64,000 bases of DNA, from contig JAIETL010000033.1 in assembly GCA_019745195.1 (NCBI GenBank), forward strand, positions 1 through 64,000. Direction: 5' to 3'. Under the pieces are notes generated by a model, which saw only the letters and a program-made list of their open reading frames with translations, had not been told where the DNA came from and did not search any database. Made by a program: the position numbers and the translations under genes. This document shows, in pieces, positions 50,531 through 59,557 of the stretch. This DNA is from Beijerinckiaceae bacterium. GTDB taxonomy: Bacteria > Pseudomonadota > Alphaproteobacteria > Rhizobiales > Beijerinckiaceae. The first letter of the stretch is position 1, and every line of letters starts with the position of its first letter.

Positions 50531-52600
50531 TTACTCCCGCTTCCCGCCCCGCTTCAAGTCGTGGTCGATCAGGAAGGCGGTGCGCTGGTTCAGGCGCTGG
50601 CGGTAGACCTGCACGTTCTCCATCACGCGCTGCACGTAGTTGCGCGTCTCGTAGAACGGAATGCGCTCGACCCAGTCGATCGCGTCCACCTCCGGCCTGC
50701 GCGGATCGCCATAAGCCTCGATCCATTTTTTCACATTGCCGGAGCCGGCATTGTAGGCGGCGAAGGTCAGGATGTAGGAGCCGCGCCAGTCCTTCAGCAG
50801 GTCGTTGAGATGGGCCGCGCCCATCCGCGCCGAATAATGCGCATCCTGCCCGAGACGCGGCCAGTCGAAGGGCAGGCTCGCGCGCCTGGCCGTCTCGCGC
50901 GCGGTCGCCGGCATCATCTGCATCAGCCCGCGCGCACCCGCATGCGAGATCGCGGTCGGGTCAAAGGCGCTCTCCTGCCGGGCGATGGCATGGACGACGG
51001 CCCGCTCCATCGGGTCGCCCAGCACCGGGAAATCCGGCACGCCATTGGTCGGAAACGCCGCCATGTCGAGCGGAAAACCGCGATGCAGCGCCTGTTTGCC
51101 GAGCGTGAGCAGGCCGCGCGCATCGCTTTCCTTCGCAGCGATGGCCGCGACCGCCTCCAGAGCCGGCGTGGTGTGGAGCCGCTGGGCGAGGTCACCCAGC
51201 AGCGTCGCGGCGAGATCGCGCGCGCCGATGCGGTAAAGCATGCGCACGCCCTGGAAGCCGGGCAGCGCCTCCAGCGAGGCCGAGGCCATGCGGCGCAGCG
51301 GCAGATCGGGCAGCCCCAACCGGGCGCGGGCGAGCTGCCCGTAATAGGCGATCGGGTGCTCGGCGGCGCGTTCATAGGCCTCGATCGCGTCGTCTCCGCG
51401 ACCCAGCGCGTCATAGGCGCGGCCCTGCCAATAGGCGGCCCGCGAGACCGAGACCGGCGTCTCGGCATGGTGCGCCGCCTCGCTGAAATGCGTCAGCGCC
51501 GCCGCCGCATCCTGCCGGAAGCGCAGCGCGATGAAGCCTGCATGCCATTCGGCGTCGATCTTCGCGACGGAGCCTTCCGCGCCATGGCCGGCCGCGACCT
51601 GATAGGCCAGTGCCGCCTCGCCGCTGTCGAGCAGTTTCCGCGCGATCAGCCGGCGCTCGATCCACCATTCGTCGCCATCTCCGAGCAGGGCCGGATCGCG
51701 CGGCACATTCGCAAGCGCCCTGGCGGCCTCGGCGGGCTTGTCCTGCCGCCGCGCTTGCTGCGCCAGCAGGAAGGCATAGGAGATGTCGCCCTTCATCGAA
51801 GGCGGAACGGAGGCGATCAGCGCGGGCGCGACCGGCCGCTTCGCCTTGCCGCTGGCGAGCCGCGCCTGGGCGAGCTTGACATAGTCGGCGGAGACGCGGG
51901 CCGCGTTGCGCTGCGCCGGCCCGGCATTGCCCCTGAAGATGTAGCGCTCCGCCCGCAGCCTGTGGTCGGCGTTCGTCAGCGCGTCGCCGAACTCGGCCAG
52001 CACGAGCTTTTCGAGCGCTTCGCCGAGATGGTCCTGCCGCCAGAGCTGACGGACAAGGTCATTGGCTTCGACGGTCTCGCCATCGGCTTTCAGCGCCCGC
52101 GCCAACGCGACGCGGCCGGCCGGGCTGACAGGCCGCTGACCATGGAAGAAGACCCGGATCGTCGCGGCATTCCGCTTCTCGGCGATTAGCGCCTCCTCGG
52201 CGCGACGGCGAAACAGCGTCGTCGCCGGATAGTTCGGATAGGCCTGCAGAAAAGCGTTCAGGCGATTGAACGGGATCGTCGTCGCGCCGCTGCGGATCGC
52301 CACCCATTCCAGCAAGGCGCGGATCGCGCGGTCCTCGATCGCAGCCGCGATCGCATCGCCTTCGCCGAGCGCCCCCCGGCGGTAGGCGGCGATGGCGGAT
52401 TTGACCGCGTCCGGATCGGCTGCAGGCGCAAGGCGCAGGCCATCGCTCGGAAACGCGGCCGTCGTCTCGACATCGACCGGGTCGGGCCGGCCCTGCTGGC
52501 TGCGGTGGTCGCCATCGTCGCCCGCCATCGCCGCGCCGCCGGCGAGCAGCATGAGCAGGGCGATGCAGGCCAGAAGCCTGGCGGCGGCGGAGAGGACCAT
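50531..52600 (-). CDS. slt: Soluble lytic murein transglycosylase (Slt70-like)
   Basis: 689 aa from the ATG at 52600, which has GGAG six bases upstream; a second ATG four codons earlier is less well placed. Signal peptide MVLSAAARLLACIALLMLLA. A long superhelical (TPR-like) region (about 50-500) is followed by the SLT domain (about 520-660), with catalytic Glu in ARQESAFDPTAISHAGARGL and MQMMPATA, and FAAYNAGSGNVKKW. It cleaves peptidoglycan glycan strands to 1,6-anhydro products in the periplasm. Divergent from dapA. Confidence 0.92.
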   Translation of the reverse strand: MVLSAAARLLACIALLMLLAGGAAMAGDDGDHRSQQGRPDPVDVETTAAFPSDGLRLAPAADPDAVKSAIAAYRRGALGEGDAIAAAIEDRAIRALLEWVAIRSGATTIPFNRLNAFLQAYPNYPATTLFRRRAEEALIAEKRNAATIRVFFHGQRPVSPAGRVALARALKADGETVEANDLVRQLWRQDHLGEALEKLVLAEFGDALTNADHRLRAERYIFRGNAGPAQRNAARVSADYVKLAQARLASGKAKRPVAPALIASVPPSMKGDISYAFLLAQQARRQDKPAEAARALANVPRDPALLGDGDEWWIERRLIARKLLDSGEAALAYQVAAGHGAEGSVAKIDAEWHAGFIALRFRQDAAAALTHFSEAAHHAETPVSVSRAAYWQGRAYDALGRGDDAIEAYERAAEHPIAYYGQLARARLGLPDLPLRRMASASLEALPGFQGVRMLYRIGARDLAATLLGDLAQRLHTTPALEAVAAIAAKESDARGLLTLGKQALHRGFPLDMAAFPTNGVPDFPVLGDPMERAVVHAIARQESAFDPTAISHAGARGLMQMMPATARETARRASLPFDWPRLGQDAHYSARMGAAHLNDLLKDWRGSYILTFAAYNAGSGNVKKWIEAYGDPRRPEVDAIDWVERIPFYETRNYVQRVMENVQVYRQRLNQRTAFLIDHDLKRGGKRE

Positions 52601-52778
52601 GGCTCGCTCCACGGAAAGTGCAAAGCGTGATGGTCCGGCATGCGGGTTTATGAAGCCTTAACCATGCGGCCACGGATTTTGATGGGTTGCCGGCTTTGCC
52701 TTGGCTGGCCAAAGGTTTATGTCTGCCACCCGTTCGACATCAGGTTCCTTGCAGCTTCCACGTTCGAGGCCTCCGCCC

Positions 52779-53672
52779 ATGACCAAGCTCACCGCCTTCA
52801 CCGGCTCGATGCCCGCGCTGGTGACGCCCTTCAAGGGCGGCAGGATCGACGAGGCCGCCCTGCGCGCGCTGGTCGACTGGCAGATCGAGAGCGGCAGCAC
52901 CGGCCTTGTGCCGGTCGGCACGACAGGCGAGAGCCCGACGCTCTCCCATGACGAGCACAAGCGCGTCACCGAGATCGTCATCGACCAGAACAGGGGCCGC
53001 GTTCCGGTCATCGCCGGCGCGGGTTCCAACGACACGACTCATGCGGTCGAGTTCGCCCAGCATGCCGAGAAGGCCGGGGCGGATGCGGTGCTGGTGGTGA
53101 CGCCCTACTATAACAAGCCGACCCAGGAGGGCATGTACCGGCACTTCAAGGCGGTGAACGATGCGATCGGCATTCCGATCTTCATCTACAATATCCCGCC
53201 GCGCTCGGTCATCGACATGTCGGTCGAGACGATGGCGCGGCTCTACGAGTTGAAGAACATCGCCGGCGTGAAGGACGCGACCGCCAATCTTGCCCGCGTC
53301 TCGCAGCAGCGCCACGCCATGGGGCCGGACTTCATCCAGCTCTCGGGCGAGGACATGACGGCGCTGGCCTATATGGCGGCCGGCGGCCATGGCTGCATCT
53401 CGGTCGTCGCCAATGTCGCGCCCCAGCTTTGCGCCGATCTCATGACCCATGTTGCGCGCGGCGACTATGCCGGCGCGCTCAAGGTTCAGGACCGCCTCAC
53501 GCCGCTGCATGACGCGATTTTCAGGGAGCCGGGTCTCGCCGGCGCCAAGCACGGCCTGACCTTGCTCGGCCGTTGCGAGGAGGAGGTCCGCCTGCCGCTG
53601 GTTCCGGTGACGCCCGCGACCGGCAAGGTCATCGCCGAGGCGATGGTGTTCGCCGGGCTGCTGAATGCTTAA
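52779..53672 (+). CDS. dapA: 4-hydroxy-tetrahydrodipicolinate synthase
   Basis: 297 aa from the ATG at 52779 ([18 protein letters not shown]). All key residues are present: GTTGES (47-52), Y110-Y111 in TPYYNKP, Y137 in IYNIPPRS, R142 and Schiff-base K165 in GVKDAT. It condenses pyruvate with aspartate semialdehyde in lysine and meso-diaminopimelate synthesis. The position next to slt and upstream of smpB is the common rhizobial order, here with one gene inserted. Confidence 0.95.
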   Translation: MTKLTAFTGSMPALVTPFKGGRIDEAALRALVDWQIESGSTGLVPVGTTGESPTLSHDEHKRVTEIVIDQNRGRVPVIAGAGSNDTTHAVEFAQHAEKAGADAVLVVTPYYNKPTQEGMYRHFKAVNDAIGIPIFIYNIPPRSVIDMSVETMARLYELKNIAGVKDATANLARVSQQRHAMGPDFIQLSGEDMTALAYMAAGGHGCISVVANVAPQLCADLMTHVARGDYAGALKVQDRLTPLHDAIFREPGLAGAKHGLTLLGRCEEEVRLPLVPVTPATGKVIAEAMVFAGLLNA

Positions 53673-53723
53673 GTGAGGTTTTCGCGCTCGTCCGGCATCC
53701 CGGCGGGCGTCGGGGAGAGATCG

Positions 53724-54371
53724 ATGTACGAGCCGAGCCATTTCAAGGTCGAGGACCGCGCCGCGCTGCACGAGGTCATGCGCGCCCATCCGCTCGCCAC
53801 TTTGGTGACGATGGGCGAGGGCGGTCTAATCGCCAACCCCGTGCCCTTCGTCCTGCACGCCGAGGAAGGCGAGCAGGGGATCTTGCGCGCCCATCTCGCC
53901 CGTCCGAACCCGCAATGGAAGGCGATCGCGGCCGGGGCGGAGACCCTGGTGATCTTCACCGGCGTCGAGCGCTACGTCACGCCGGCCTGGTACGCCTCCA
54001 AGAAGGAGCATGGCAAGGTCGTGCCGACTTGGAACTACGTCACCGTGCAGGCGCGCGGCCCGGCGCGCGCGATCGAGGACGCTGGCTGGCTGCATACGCA
54101 TCTGGAGGCGCTGACCGCGCAGCAGGAGCGCCCGCGCGACGAGCCCTGGGCCGTGACGGATGCGCCCGAGCCTTTCATCAACGCGCTGTCGCGCGGCATT
54201 GTCGGGATCGAGATCGAGATTGCCTCGCTCGCCGGCAAGTTCAAGCTCAGCCAGAACCGCCCCGAGGCCGACAAACACGGCGTTCTCAACGGCTTGTCGA
54301 CCGATCCTGAATCGGAATCGCAGGCCATGGCCTCGCTGGTCAGGGCGCATGCGCTGGGCGAGAGGCCATGA
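53724..54371 (+). CDS. FMN-binding PaiB-family protein
   Basis: 215 aa from the ATG at 53724, preceded by GGGAGAG. The PaiB fold is shown by [44 protein letters not shown] and [13 protein letters not shown]. Members bind FMN and were first described as negative regulators of sporulation and protease genes in Bacillus; they are widely spread as flavin-binding proteins. The stop overlaps the smpB start (ATGA), so it is translationally coupled to a ribosome-rescue gene. Confidence 0.9.
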   Translation: MYEPSHFKVEDRAALHEVMRAHPLATLVTMGEGGLIANPVPFVLHAEEGEQGILRAHLARPNPQWKAIAAGAETLVIFTGVERYVTPAWYASKKEHGKVVPTWNYVTVQARGPARAIEDAGWLHTHLEALTAQQERPRDEPWAVTDAPEPFINALSRGIVGIEIEIASLAGKFKLSQNRPEADKHGVLNGLSTDPESESQAMASLVRAHALGERP

Positions 54372-54841
54372 ACAAGCCCGATCCAGACCGGTACAAGCTC
54401 GCCGCCGACAACCGGAAAGCCCGCTACAATTACGAGATCAGCGAGACGCTTGAGGCCGGCATCGCGCTGCAAGGCACCGAGATCAAATCGCTGCGCGGCG
54501 GGCGCGCGACGATCGGCGAGAGCTATGCCGGGCCGATGGGCACTGAGCTCTTCCTCTTCAATGCGCACATCCCGGAATATCTCGAGGCCAACCGCTTCAA
54601 CCACGATGTCCGTCGGCCGCGAAAGCTGCTGCTGCACCGCCGCCAGATCAACAAGCTGATGGGCGCGATCCAGCGCGATGGCTACACGGTGATCCCGCTG
54701 AAGGTTTATTTCAACGAGAAGGGCCGCGCCAAGGTCGAGCTCGGCCTCGGCAAGGGCAAGAAGCTGCACGACAAGCGCGAGACCGAGAAGAACCGCGACT
54801 GGAACCGCGACAAGGCGAGGATCATGAAGGCGGGCGGGTGA
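54368..54841 (+). CDS. smpB: SsrA-binding protein SmpB
   Basis: 157 aa. Classical Smp[60 protein letters not shown] and the basic tail [14 protein letters not shown]. It binds tmRNA and brings it to stalled ribosomes for trans-translation. The tmRNA gene itself is not in the window. A family C repeat follows. Confidence 0.95.
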   Translation: MNKPDPDRYKLAADNRKARYNYEISETLEAGIALQGTEIKSLRGGRATIGESYAGPMGTELFLFNAHIPEYLEANRFNHDVRRPRKLLLHRRQINKLMGAIQRDGYTVIPLKVYFNEKGRAKVELGLGKGKKLHDKRETEKNRDWNRDKARIMKAGG

Positions 54842-54848
54842 GGGCGCT

Positions 54849-54988
54849 TCCCTTCTCCCCTTGCGGGAGAAGGTGGCGCGAAGCGCCGGATGAGGGGTCG
54901 TGCAACCCTTTGATGGTTTGGTCCGAAAGCTGACTGGAACGGGCGGCCCGACCCCTCACCCCAACCCTCTCCCGCAAGGGGGGAGGGG
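54849..54988. repeat. Family C palindromic repeat (copy 3)
   Basis: CCCTTCTCCCCTTGCGGGAGAA on the left and CCTCTCCCGCAAGGGGGGAGG on the right, with GATGAGGGGTCG / CGACCCCTCACC inside. Fills the gap between the convergent smpB and sod genes. Confidence 0.85.
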
Positions 54989-54999
54989 CAGGTCGGCGC

Positions 55000-55725
55000 T
55001 CACCCCATCGCCTTCTTGAAGTTTTCGTTCGCCTTGTCCCAGTTCACGGCCCTCCACCACGACGCCAGATAATCGGCCCGGCGGTTCTGGTGCTTGAGGT
55101 AGTAGGCGTGCTCCCAGACATCGACGCCGAGAACGGCCTGCGCGCCGAGTTCGAGCGGCGTGTCCTGATAGGGCGTCGCCACGATGGCGAGCTTCTTGTC
55201 CTTGTCGACGACGAGCCAGGCCCAGCCCGAGCCGAAGCGGGTCATCGCCGCCGCGTTGAGTTTCGTCACGAGATCGACCGTCGAGCCGAGCGAGCCCTCG
55301 ATGGCGCTCCGAAGCTCGGTTGAAGGCTGCTTCGCCCCGCCGGGCGTCATCACATTCCAGAAGAATGTATGGTTCCAGTGCCCGCCGAGATTGTTGCGCA
55401 CCGCGGCGCGCTGCGCCTCCGGCACGGCGTTGAGATCGGCCAGGATCGTCTCGATCGGCGTCGTCTTGAGCCCGTCCCATTGTCCGGCGAGCGTGTTGAG
55501 GTTGCCGATGAAGGCGTTGTGATGCGCCGAATGGTGGATGCGCATCGTCGCCGTGTCGATATGCGGCTCCAGAGCCTCGTAAGGATAGCCGAGCGGCGGC
55601 AGGGTAAAGGTCGGCGGGGCTGGCGGTGCGGCAGGGGCCGGCGCGGCCTGACCGAGGACGAGGGAAGGCCTGGCGAGCGCGGCGGCTCCAAGCGCGAGCC
55701 CGCTGATCACATGACGGCGATGCAA
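55000..55725 (-). CDS. Exported Fe/Mn superoxide dismutase
   Basis: 241 aa; the start is TTG at 55725 with GGGGAGG seven bases upstream. The leader HRRHVISGLALGAAALA looks like a twin-arginine signal, followed by a Pro/Ala linker. SOD ligands and fold markers: HSAHHNAFIGNLN, NLGGHWNHTFFWNVM, and DVWEHAYYLKHQNRRADYL with the Asp and His metal ligands. It should protect the periplasm from superoxide after folding in the cytoplasm with its metal. Most SODs of this family are cytoplasmic, so the leader is notable. Confidence 0.9.
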   Translation of the reverse strand: MHRRHVISGLALGAAALARPSLVLGQAAPAPAAPPAPPTFTLPPLGYPYEALEPHIDTATMRIHHSAHHNAFIGNLNTLAGQWDGLKTTPIETILADLNAVPEAQRAAVRNNLGGHWNHTFFWNVMTPGGAKQPSTELRSAIEGSLGSTVDLVTKLNAAAMTRFGSGWAWLVVDKDKKLAIVATPYQDTPLELGAQAVLGVDVWEHAYYLKHQNRRADYLASWWRAVNWDKANENFKKAMG

Positions 55726-55840
55726 GGTGATTCCTCCCCAAGGGTTTTGATTGAGACACAGAGTGGTTGGACTTGCCCAACGGTCAAGTCACGCTTTGCC
55801 GCAGCCGATGTGATCGGCCTGAAAGCCTTGACCCGGCTGG

Positions 55841-56473
55841 TCAGCCTTCGACCGGCTCGTCGCCCTGGCGGATGCCGTAGCGCCGTTCCAGCCCCGGATT
55901 GCCGGGCGCCACCGGCGCCCCGACCGTGCCGCTGCGCGCATGGCGCTCGGCCGGGTCGCGGCCGATCTTCTGCATGAGATGGGCGAGGTCGAGGAAATCG
56001 TCGCATTGCCGGCGCAGATCGTCGGCGACCATCGGCGGGTTGGTGGTGATGGTGGAGACCACTGAGACCTTCACGCCCTTGCGCTGCACCGCCTCGACCA
56101 GCGGCCGGAAATCGCCGTCGCCCGAGAACAGGTAGATCTGGTCGAGATGCGGGGCGAGTTCGAGCATCTCGATCGCCAGCTCGATGTCCATATTGCCCTT
56201 GACGCGCCGCCGCCCGGTCGCGTCGGTGAACTCCTTGGCCGCCTTGGTGATGACGCGGTAGCCATTGTAGTCGAGCCAGTCGACCAGCGGCCGGATCGAG
56301 GAATACTCCTCGCTCTCGATCAGCGTGGTGAAATAGAACGCCCTGATCAGATTGCCGCGCGACTGGAACTCCTTCAGCAGCCGGCGATAATCCATGTCGA
56401 AGCCGAGCTGCTTCGAGGTGGCGTAGAGATTGGCCCCGTCGATGAAAAGCGCGATGCGCGGTTCGGCTGCCAT
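55841..56473 (-). CDS. NYN-domain (LabA/DUF88) ribonuclease-like protein
   Basis: 210 aa from the ATG at 56473 (MAAEPRIALFIDGANLYA). The PIN-like NYN fold has the acidic residues expected for metal binding: D in FIDGANL, D in KGNMDIELAIEML, and D's in YLFSGDGDFRPLVE. Such proteins are predicted RNases with unknown targets. The C-terminal 40 residues are basic/Pro-rich and look disordered. Downstream of pyrE in the same direction, 129 bp apart. Confidence 0.88.
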   Translation of the reverse strand: MAAEPRIALFIDGANLYATSKQLGFDMDYRRLLKEFQSRGNLIRAFYFTTLIESEEYSSIRPLVDWLDYNGYRVITKAAKEFTDATGRRRVKGNMDIELAIEMLELAPHLDQIYLFSGDGDFRPLVEAVQRKGVKVSVVSTITTNPPMVADDLRRQCDDFLDLAHLMQKIGRDPAERHARSGTVGAPVAPGNPGLERRYGIRQGDEPVEG

Positions 56474-56602
56474 GGCAATGCTCCGGTTTGAAATATCAGG
56501 TTGAAATCGCAGAATCGGGAAAGATGACGGTTTAACAATGTCGAAGGCTGGCCGTTTTGCCAGCAACTCAGGGTTTGTTCCGGGGCCCCCGCGCGACTTT
56601 GA

Positions 56603-57187
56603 TCAGGCGCTCAGGCCCCGGCTGCCGGGCTTGATCGCCGGGATCGCCGCCAGTTCCGGCGGCAGCGCGTCCGCTGCATAATCGGGCACGTCGAGGCTCA
56701 TCAGCGAGACCAGCGGCACGCCGACATCGACGCGGCCGGCCGAGCGGTCGACGAGGCAGGCCGCGCCGAGCAGCGTGCCGGGCTCAGCCGCGATCGAGGC
56801 GAGGCACTCCCGCGAGGACAGGCCGGTGGTGACGATGTCTTCGACCATGACGACGCGCGCGCCGGCGGGAATCGCAAAGCCGCGCCGGAGCCTGAACTGT
56901 CCGTCCTCGCGCTCGACGAAGATCGCCTTGGCCTTGAGGTGGCGCGCGGTCTCGTAGCCCGGCACGATGCCGCCGACCGCCGGCGAGACGACGTAGTCGA
57001 CAGGCCCGAACGCCGCCTCGATCTTTGCGGCCAGCGCCTTGCAGACACGCTCGGTTCTTACAGGATCCTGGAAGATGAACATCTTCTGCAGGAAGACCGC
57101 GCTGCGCCGCCCCGAGGACAGGATGAAGTGCCCTTCGAGCAGCGCCCCGGCATCGCGGAACTCGGCCAGAACCTCGTCATCGGTCAT
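56603..57187 (-). CDS. pyrE: Orotate phosphoribosyltransferase
   Basis: 194 aa from the ATG at 57187 ([14 protein letters not shown]). The PRPP-binding motif is [14 protein letters not shown], and [10 protein letters not shown] and [12 protein letters not shown] are the other family blocks; [15 protein letters not shown] is the flexible loop with catalytic Lys/Arg context. It joins orotate and PRPP to make OMP in pyrimidine synthesis. Upstream of it in the same direction is an acyltransferase gene. Confidence 0.94.
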   Translation of the reverse strand: MTDDEVLAEFRDAGALLEGHFILSSGRRSAVFLQKMFIFQDPVRTERVCKALAAKIEAAFGPVDYVVSPAVGGIVPGYETARHLKAKAIFVEREDGQFRLRRGFAIPAGARVVMVEDIVTTGLSSRECLASIAAEPGTLLGAACLVDRSAGRVDVGVPLVSLMSLDVPDYAADALPPELAAIPAIKPGSRGLSA

Positions 57188-57291
57188 CGTCGCAAACCAT
57201 CGCAAAAGGAACCCGTCGCGCGTCTTTGCGACTCCCGGCGACGCTTTTCAAGCGCGCCGGGCCAAGCCGCTGTGGGCAGCGGCGCATATGA

Positions 57292-58842
57292 TCAGGGGCA
57301 GACAGTGGCGAGCGCTCCAGGCGGGAGCGGCGTCGCGCGGCCATCCTCGAAGATGAAGACGGCTTCTGGCGGGCCCTTCGCGCAGTCGAAATCGGCCGGC
57401 AGCATGATCGCGAAACCGAAGCGTTGGCTCTCCAGGTCCTTTCGGCCGAGTTCGCGGGCAGTCGCGACGCGCATCCGCCGCATCCGGTCGATCGCCACGA
57501 GGTCGCCGCCCTGCCGGATCGCGATATGGGTCGCGAGGCGCGGCTGTTCGAGATCGACGCCATAGCCGCGCACCACCCAGCGCGTGTTGCCGAGGCGGGA
57601 GACGGAATCGATTTCGGCCCGCATGCCGGGGCTGGGCACGGCGAGCGGGGCCGTGAGGATGCGCCGCGCCTGCGCCTCCTCGGCGCGGTCCGTCCGGACC
57701 TCCCATTCGGCATAGATGCCGATCGTCAGGAACGCCGCGATGAAGCCGAGCGCGCTGGCGCGCACGCGCCGGGCCGGAGCTCTGTCGATGGCGCGTTTCA
57801 GCCAGCGGTGCAGGCCAAGGTCGGCGGGCCCGAGCAGCAGCGCGAGGCCAAGCGCCGAACCGACCATCGCGACCCAGACCAGCGCCGACGGCAGGCGTTC
57901 GGGGAGCGCCATCTCGACCAGCAGGAAGACGGGGACATGGCAGAGATACAGCACATAGCTGGCATCGCCGAAGCGCGCGCCGAGCCGGCCGGGCCAATGC
58001 AGCGCGGGCTGCGACGGCGAGCGTATCGCGGCTGCGACCAGCAAGCTCGCCGACAGCCCGGCGAACAGGCGCAGGTACTCGTATGACAACACCGCCATCG
58101 GCAGCGCGGCCAGAGCGGCGGCGATCGCCAGGCCCGGCGGCAGCCAGCCCCTGCGATGCGCGCCGGCGCAGAGAAAGCCGAGCAGGAAGGGCAGGTTGAT
58201 CATGCTGAGCGGAAGCTCGCTCAGAACAGGCAGGACGATATCGGCCCGGCCCGGCCCCCAGACCCAGGCGAAGACGACAAGCCCGAGCCAGCCGAAAACG
58301 AACGGCGTCGCGTAACGCGCAAACCCCAGAAAGCCGAGGCAGGCCAACACGACATAATAGCTCATCTCGTAGAGCAGGGTCCATTCGACCGCGAGGAAAT
58401 AGCCGCGCGGCCCGGCCGGAACGAGCGAAAGCGACAGCGCGTTCAGGCCGCGCGGCTGGCCGGCCAGAATGAAGGCCAGCGCGAACAGCCCGGTCAGCAG
58501 CAGCATCGGCGGATAAATCCGCGCCAGCCGGCTCATCAGGAAGCGCCCGGGCGTGTCGCGCACGATCAGTTCTGCCATCAGATAGCCCGACAGCGCGAAG
58601 AACACGGCAACGCCATAGCCGCCGAAAAAGCCGCTGAAGATGGGCAGGAAGCGGCCGTCTCCACGCAGGTCGTCGAGGTAGTGCGCGCCGTGATAGAGCA
58701 CGACCGCGATCGCGGCGGCCGCGCGCAGATACTGCAGGCGGATGTTGCGCTGCCCGGCGAGCGCGGGCGCGGCCGCCGTCGCTGCGTCCGCGTTCGCGCC
58801 GATAGCGAGATCGAGGCCGGATTTGCCTGCGACTTCGCTCAT
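57292..58842 (-). CDS. Acyltransferase family protein (OafA/YrhL type)
   Basis: 516 aa. The N-terminal Acyltransferase_3 domain (about 33-370) has RLQYLRAAAAIAVVLYHGAH with the conserved His, GGYGVAVFFALSGYLM, and ten or so membrane helices. A C-terminal extension (about 385-516) lies outside the membrane and includes one more helix and a domain ending DFDCAKGPPEAVFIFEDG; it is not the usual SGNH domain. The protein probably adds acetyl or other acyl groups to surface polysaccharide. Substrate unknown. Confidence 0.88.
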   Translation of the reverse strand: MSEVAGKSGLDLAIGANADAATAAAPALAGQRNIRLQYLRAAAAIAVVLYHGAHYLDDLRGDGRFLPIFSGFFGGYGVAVFFALSGYLMAELIVRDTPGRFLMSRLARIYPPMLLLTGLFALAFILAGQPRGLNALSLSLVPAGPRGYFLAVEWTLLYEMSYYVVLACLGFLGFARYATPFVFGWLGLVVFAWVWGPGRADIVLPVLSELPLSMINLPFLLGFLCAGAHRRGWLPPGLAIAAALAALPMAVLSYEYLRLFAGLSASLLVAAAIRSPSQPALHWPGRLGARFGDASYVLYLCHVPVFLLVEMALPERLPSALVWVAMVGSALGLALLLGPADLGLHRWLKRAIDRAPARRVRASALGFIAAFLTIGIYAEWEVRTDRAEEAQARRILTAPLAVPSPGMRAEIDSVSRLGNTRWVVRGYGVDLEQPRLATHIAIRQGGDLVAIDRMRRMRVATARELGRKDLESQRFGFAIMLPADFDCAKGPPEAVFIFEDGRATPLPPGALATVCP

Positions 58843-58943
58843 CGCCGATCGCTCGCGACGATGGTCGTGGCAGATGGCGCGGCCGCCGGGGCGGGGCGCG
58901 CGGGCCGGCAGGCGGCGGGCAGGCCAGTCATGGCTCGGGCTCT

Positions 58944-58968
58944 CATGCGGCGCATCCGACGCCGCATG
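58944..58968. repeat. Inverted repeat upstream of the acyltransferase
   Basis: CATGCGGCG (58944-58952) and CGCCGCATG (58960-58968) form a 9-bp perfect stem with a 7-base loop, in the 224-bp gap between the acyltransferase and the tautomerase. No T-run, so it could equally be an operator or an mRNA hairpin. I see no gene in this gap. Confidence 0.4.
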
Positions 58969-59066
58969 TTTCTGCTCGGTGTCGGATTATTGCTGTCCGT
59001 GACAGCTACCCGCAGAGGGGCCACGCTGACAAGACGCCGACGCTCCGCGCTCCCGGCGGCTCGATC

Positions 59067-59447
59067 TCACGCGTATTGCGCAAGCCCCGCGCCGAAGGAC
59101 CAGTTTTCGCGCGCGGCTTCAACCAGATTGATGAAGATGTCGTCCGGTCTCAGACCGGGCTCGCGGCCGAGATTCTCGGCGATGCAGGCAAACAGCGCCT
59201 TCTTCTGCGCGACGCCGCGCGTATTCGACACGGTGAGCTGGATATAGACCAGCCCGGCCGAGCGCTCGAAGCCGAAATAGTTGGCGTTGAAGATGAATTC
59301 CTCGGCCTCGTGCTGATGGATCACGGCGAAGAGGTCGTCCTCCGGCACCTCGAATGTTTCGCGCAAGGCGCGATAGACGCCATCGACGATAGCTGCGGGA
59401 TGCGAGGCGGGGCGGCCTCGCCTCATGGAAATGCGGATGAGGGGCAT
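59067..59447 (-). CDS. Tautomerase family protein
   Basis: 126 aa; the ATG at 59447 follows GGAG. Residue 2 is Pro (MPLIRISMRRGRPASHPAAI), the catalytic N-terminal proline after Met removal. The long form has two tautomerase-like units (VSNTRGVAQKKALFACIAEN starts the second). It is divergent from a LysR gene, which probably controls it. The substrate is unknown, perhaps a 2-oxo acid or halogenated acrylate analogue. Confidence 0.87.
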   Translation of the reverse strand: MPLIRISMRRGRPASHPAAIVDGVYRALRETFEVPEDDLFAVIHQHEAEEFIFNANYFGFERSAGLVYIQLTVSNTRGVAQKKALFACIAENLGREPGLRPDDIFINLVEAARENWSFGAGLAQYA

Positions 59448-59557
59448 GGTTGTCTCCTGCGGGGCGCGGGATTGAATGTCCCCGGCAGCAATAACCTAGT
59501 CGCATGCCATAAATCGTGATACTGTATCAAATATGATATCAATGATACGGATATACG
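59448..59557. promoter_or_regulatory. Divergent promoter region of tautomerase and LysR gene
   Basis: AT-rich compared with its surroundings. It contains GATACTGTATC (59518-59528, perfect palindrome) and TGATATCA (59534-59541, perfect palindrome), then ATGATAC. These repeated TGATA/TATCA half-sites, within 40 bp of the LysR start, are plausible LysR-binding sites. Confidence 0.5.
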
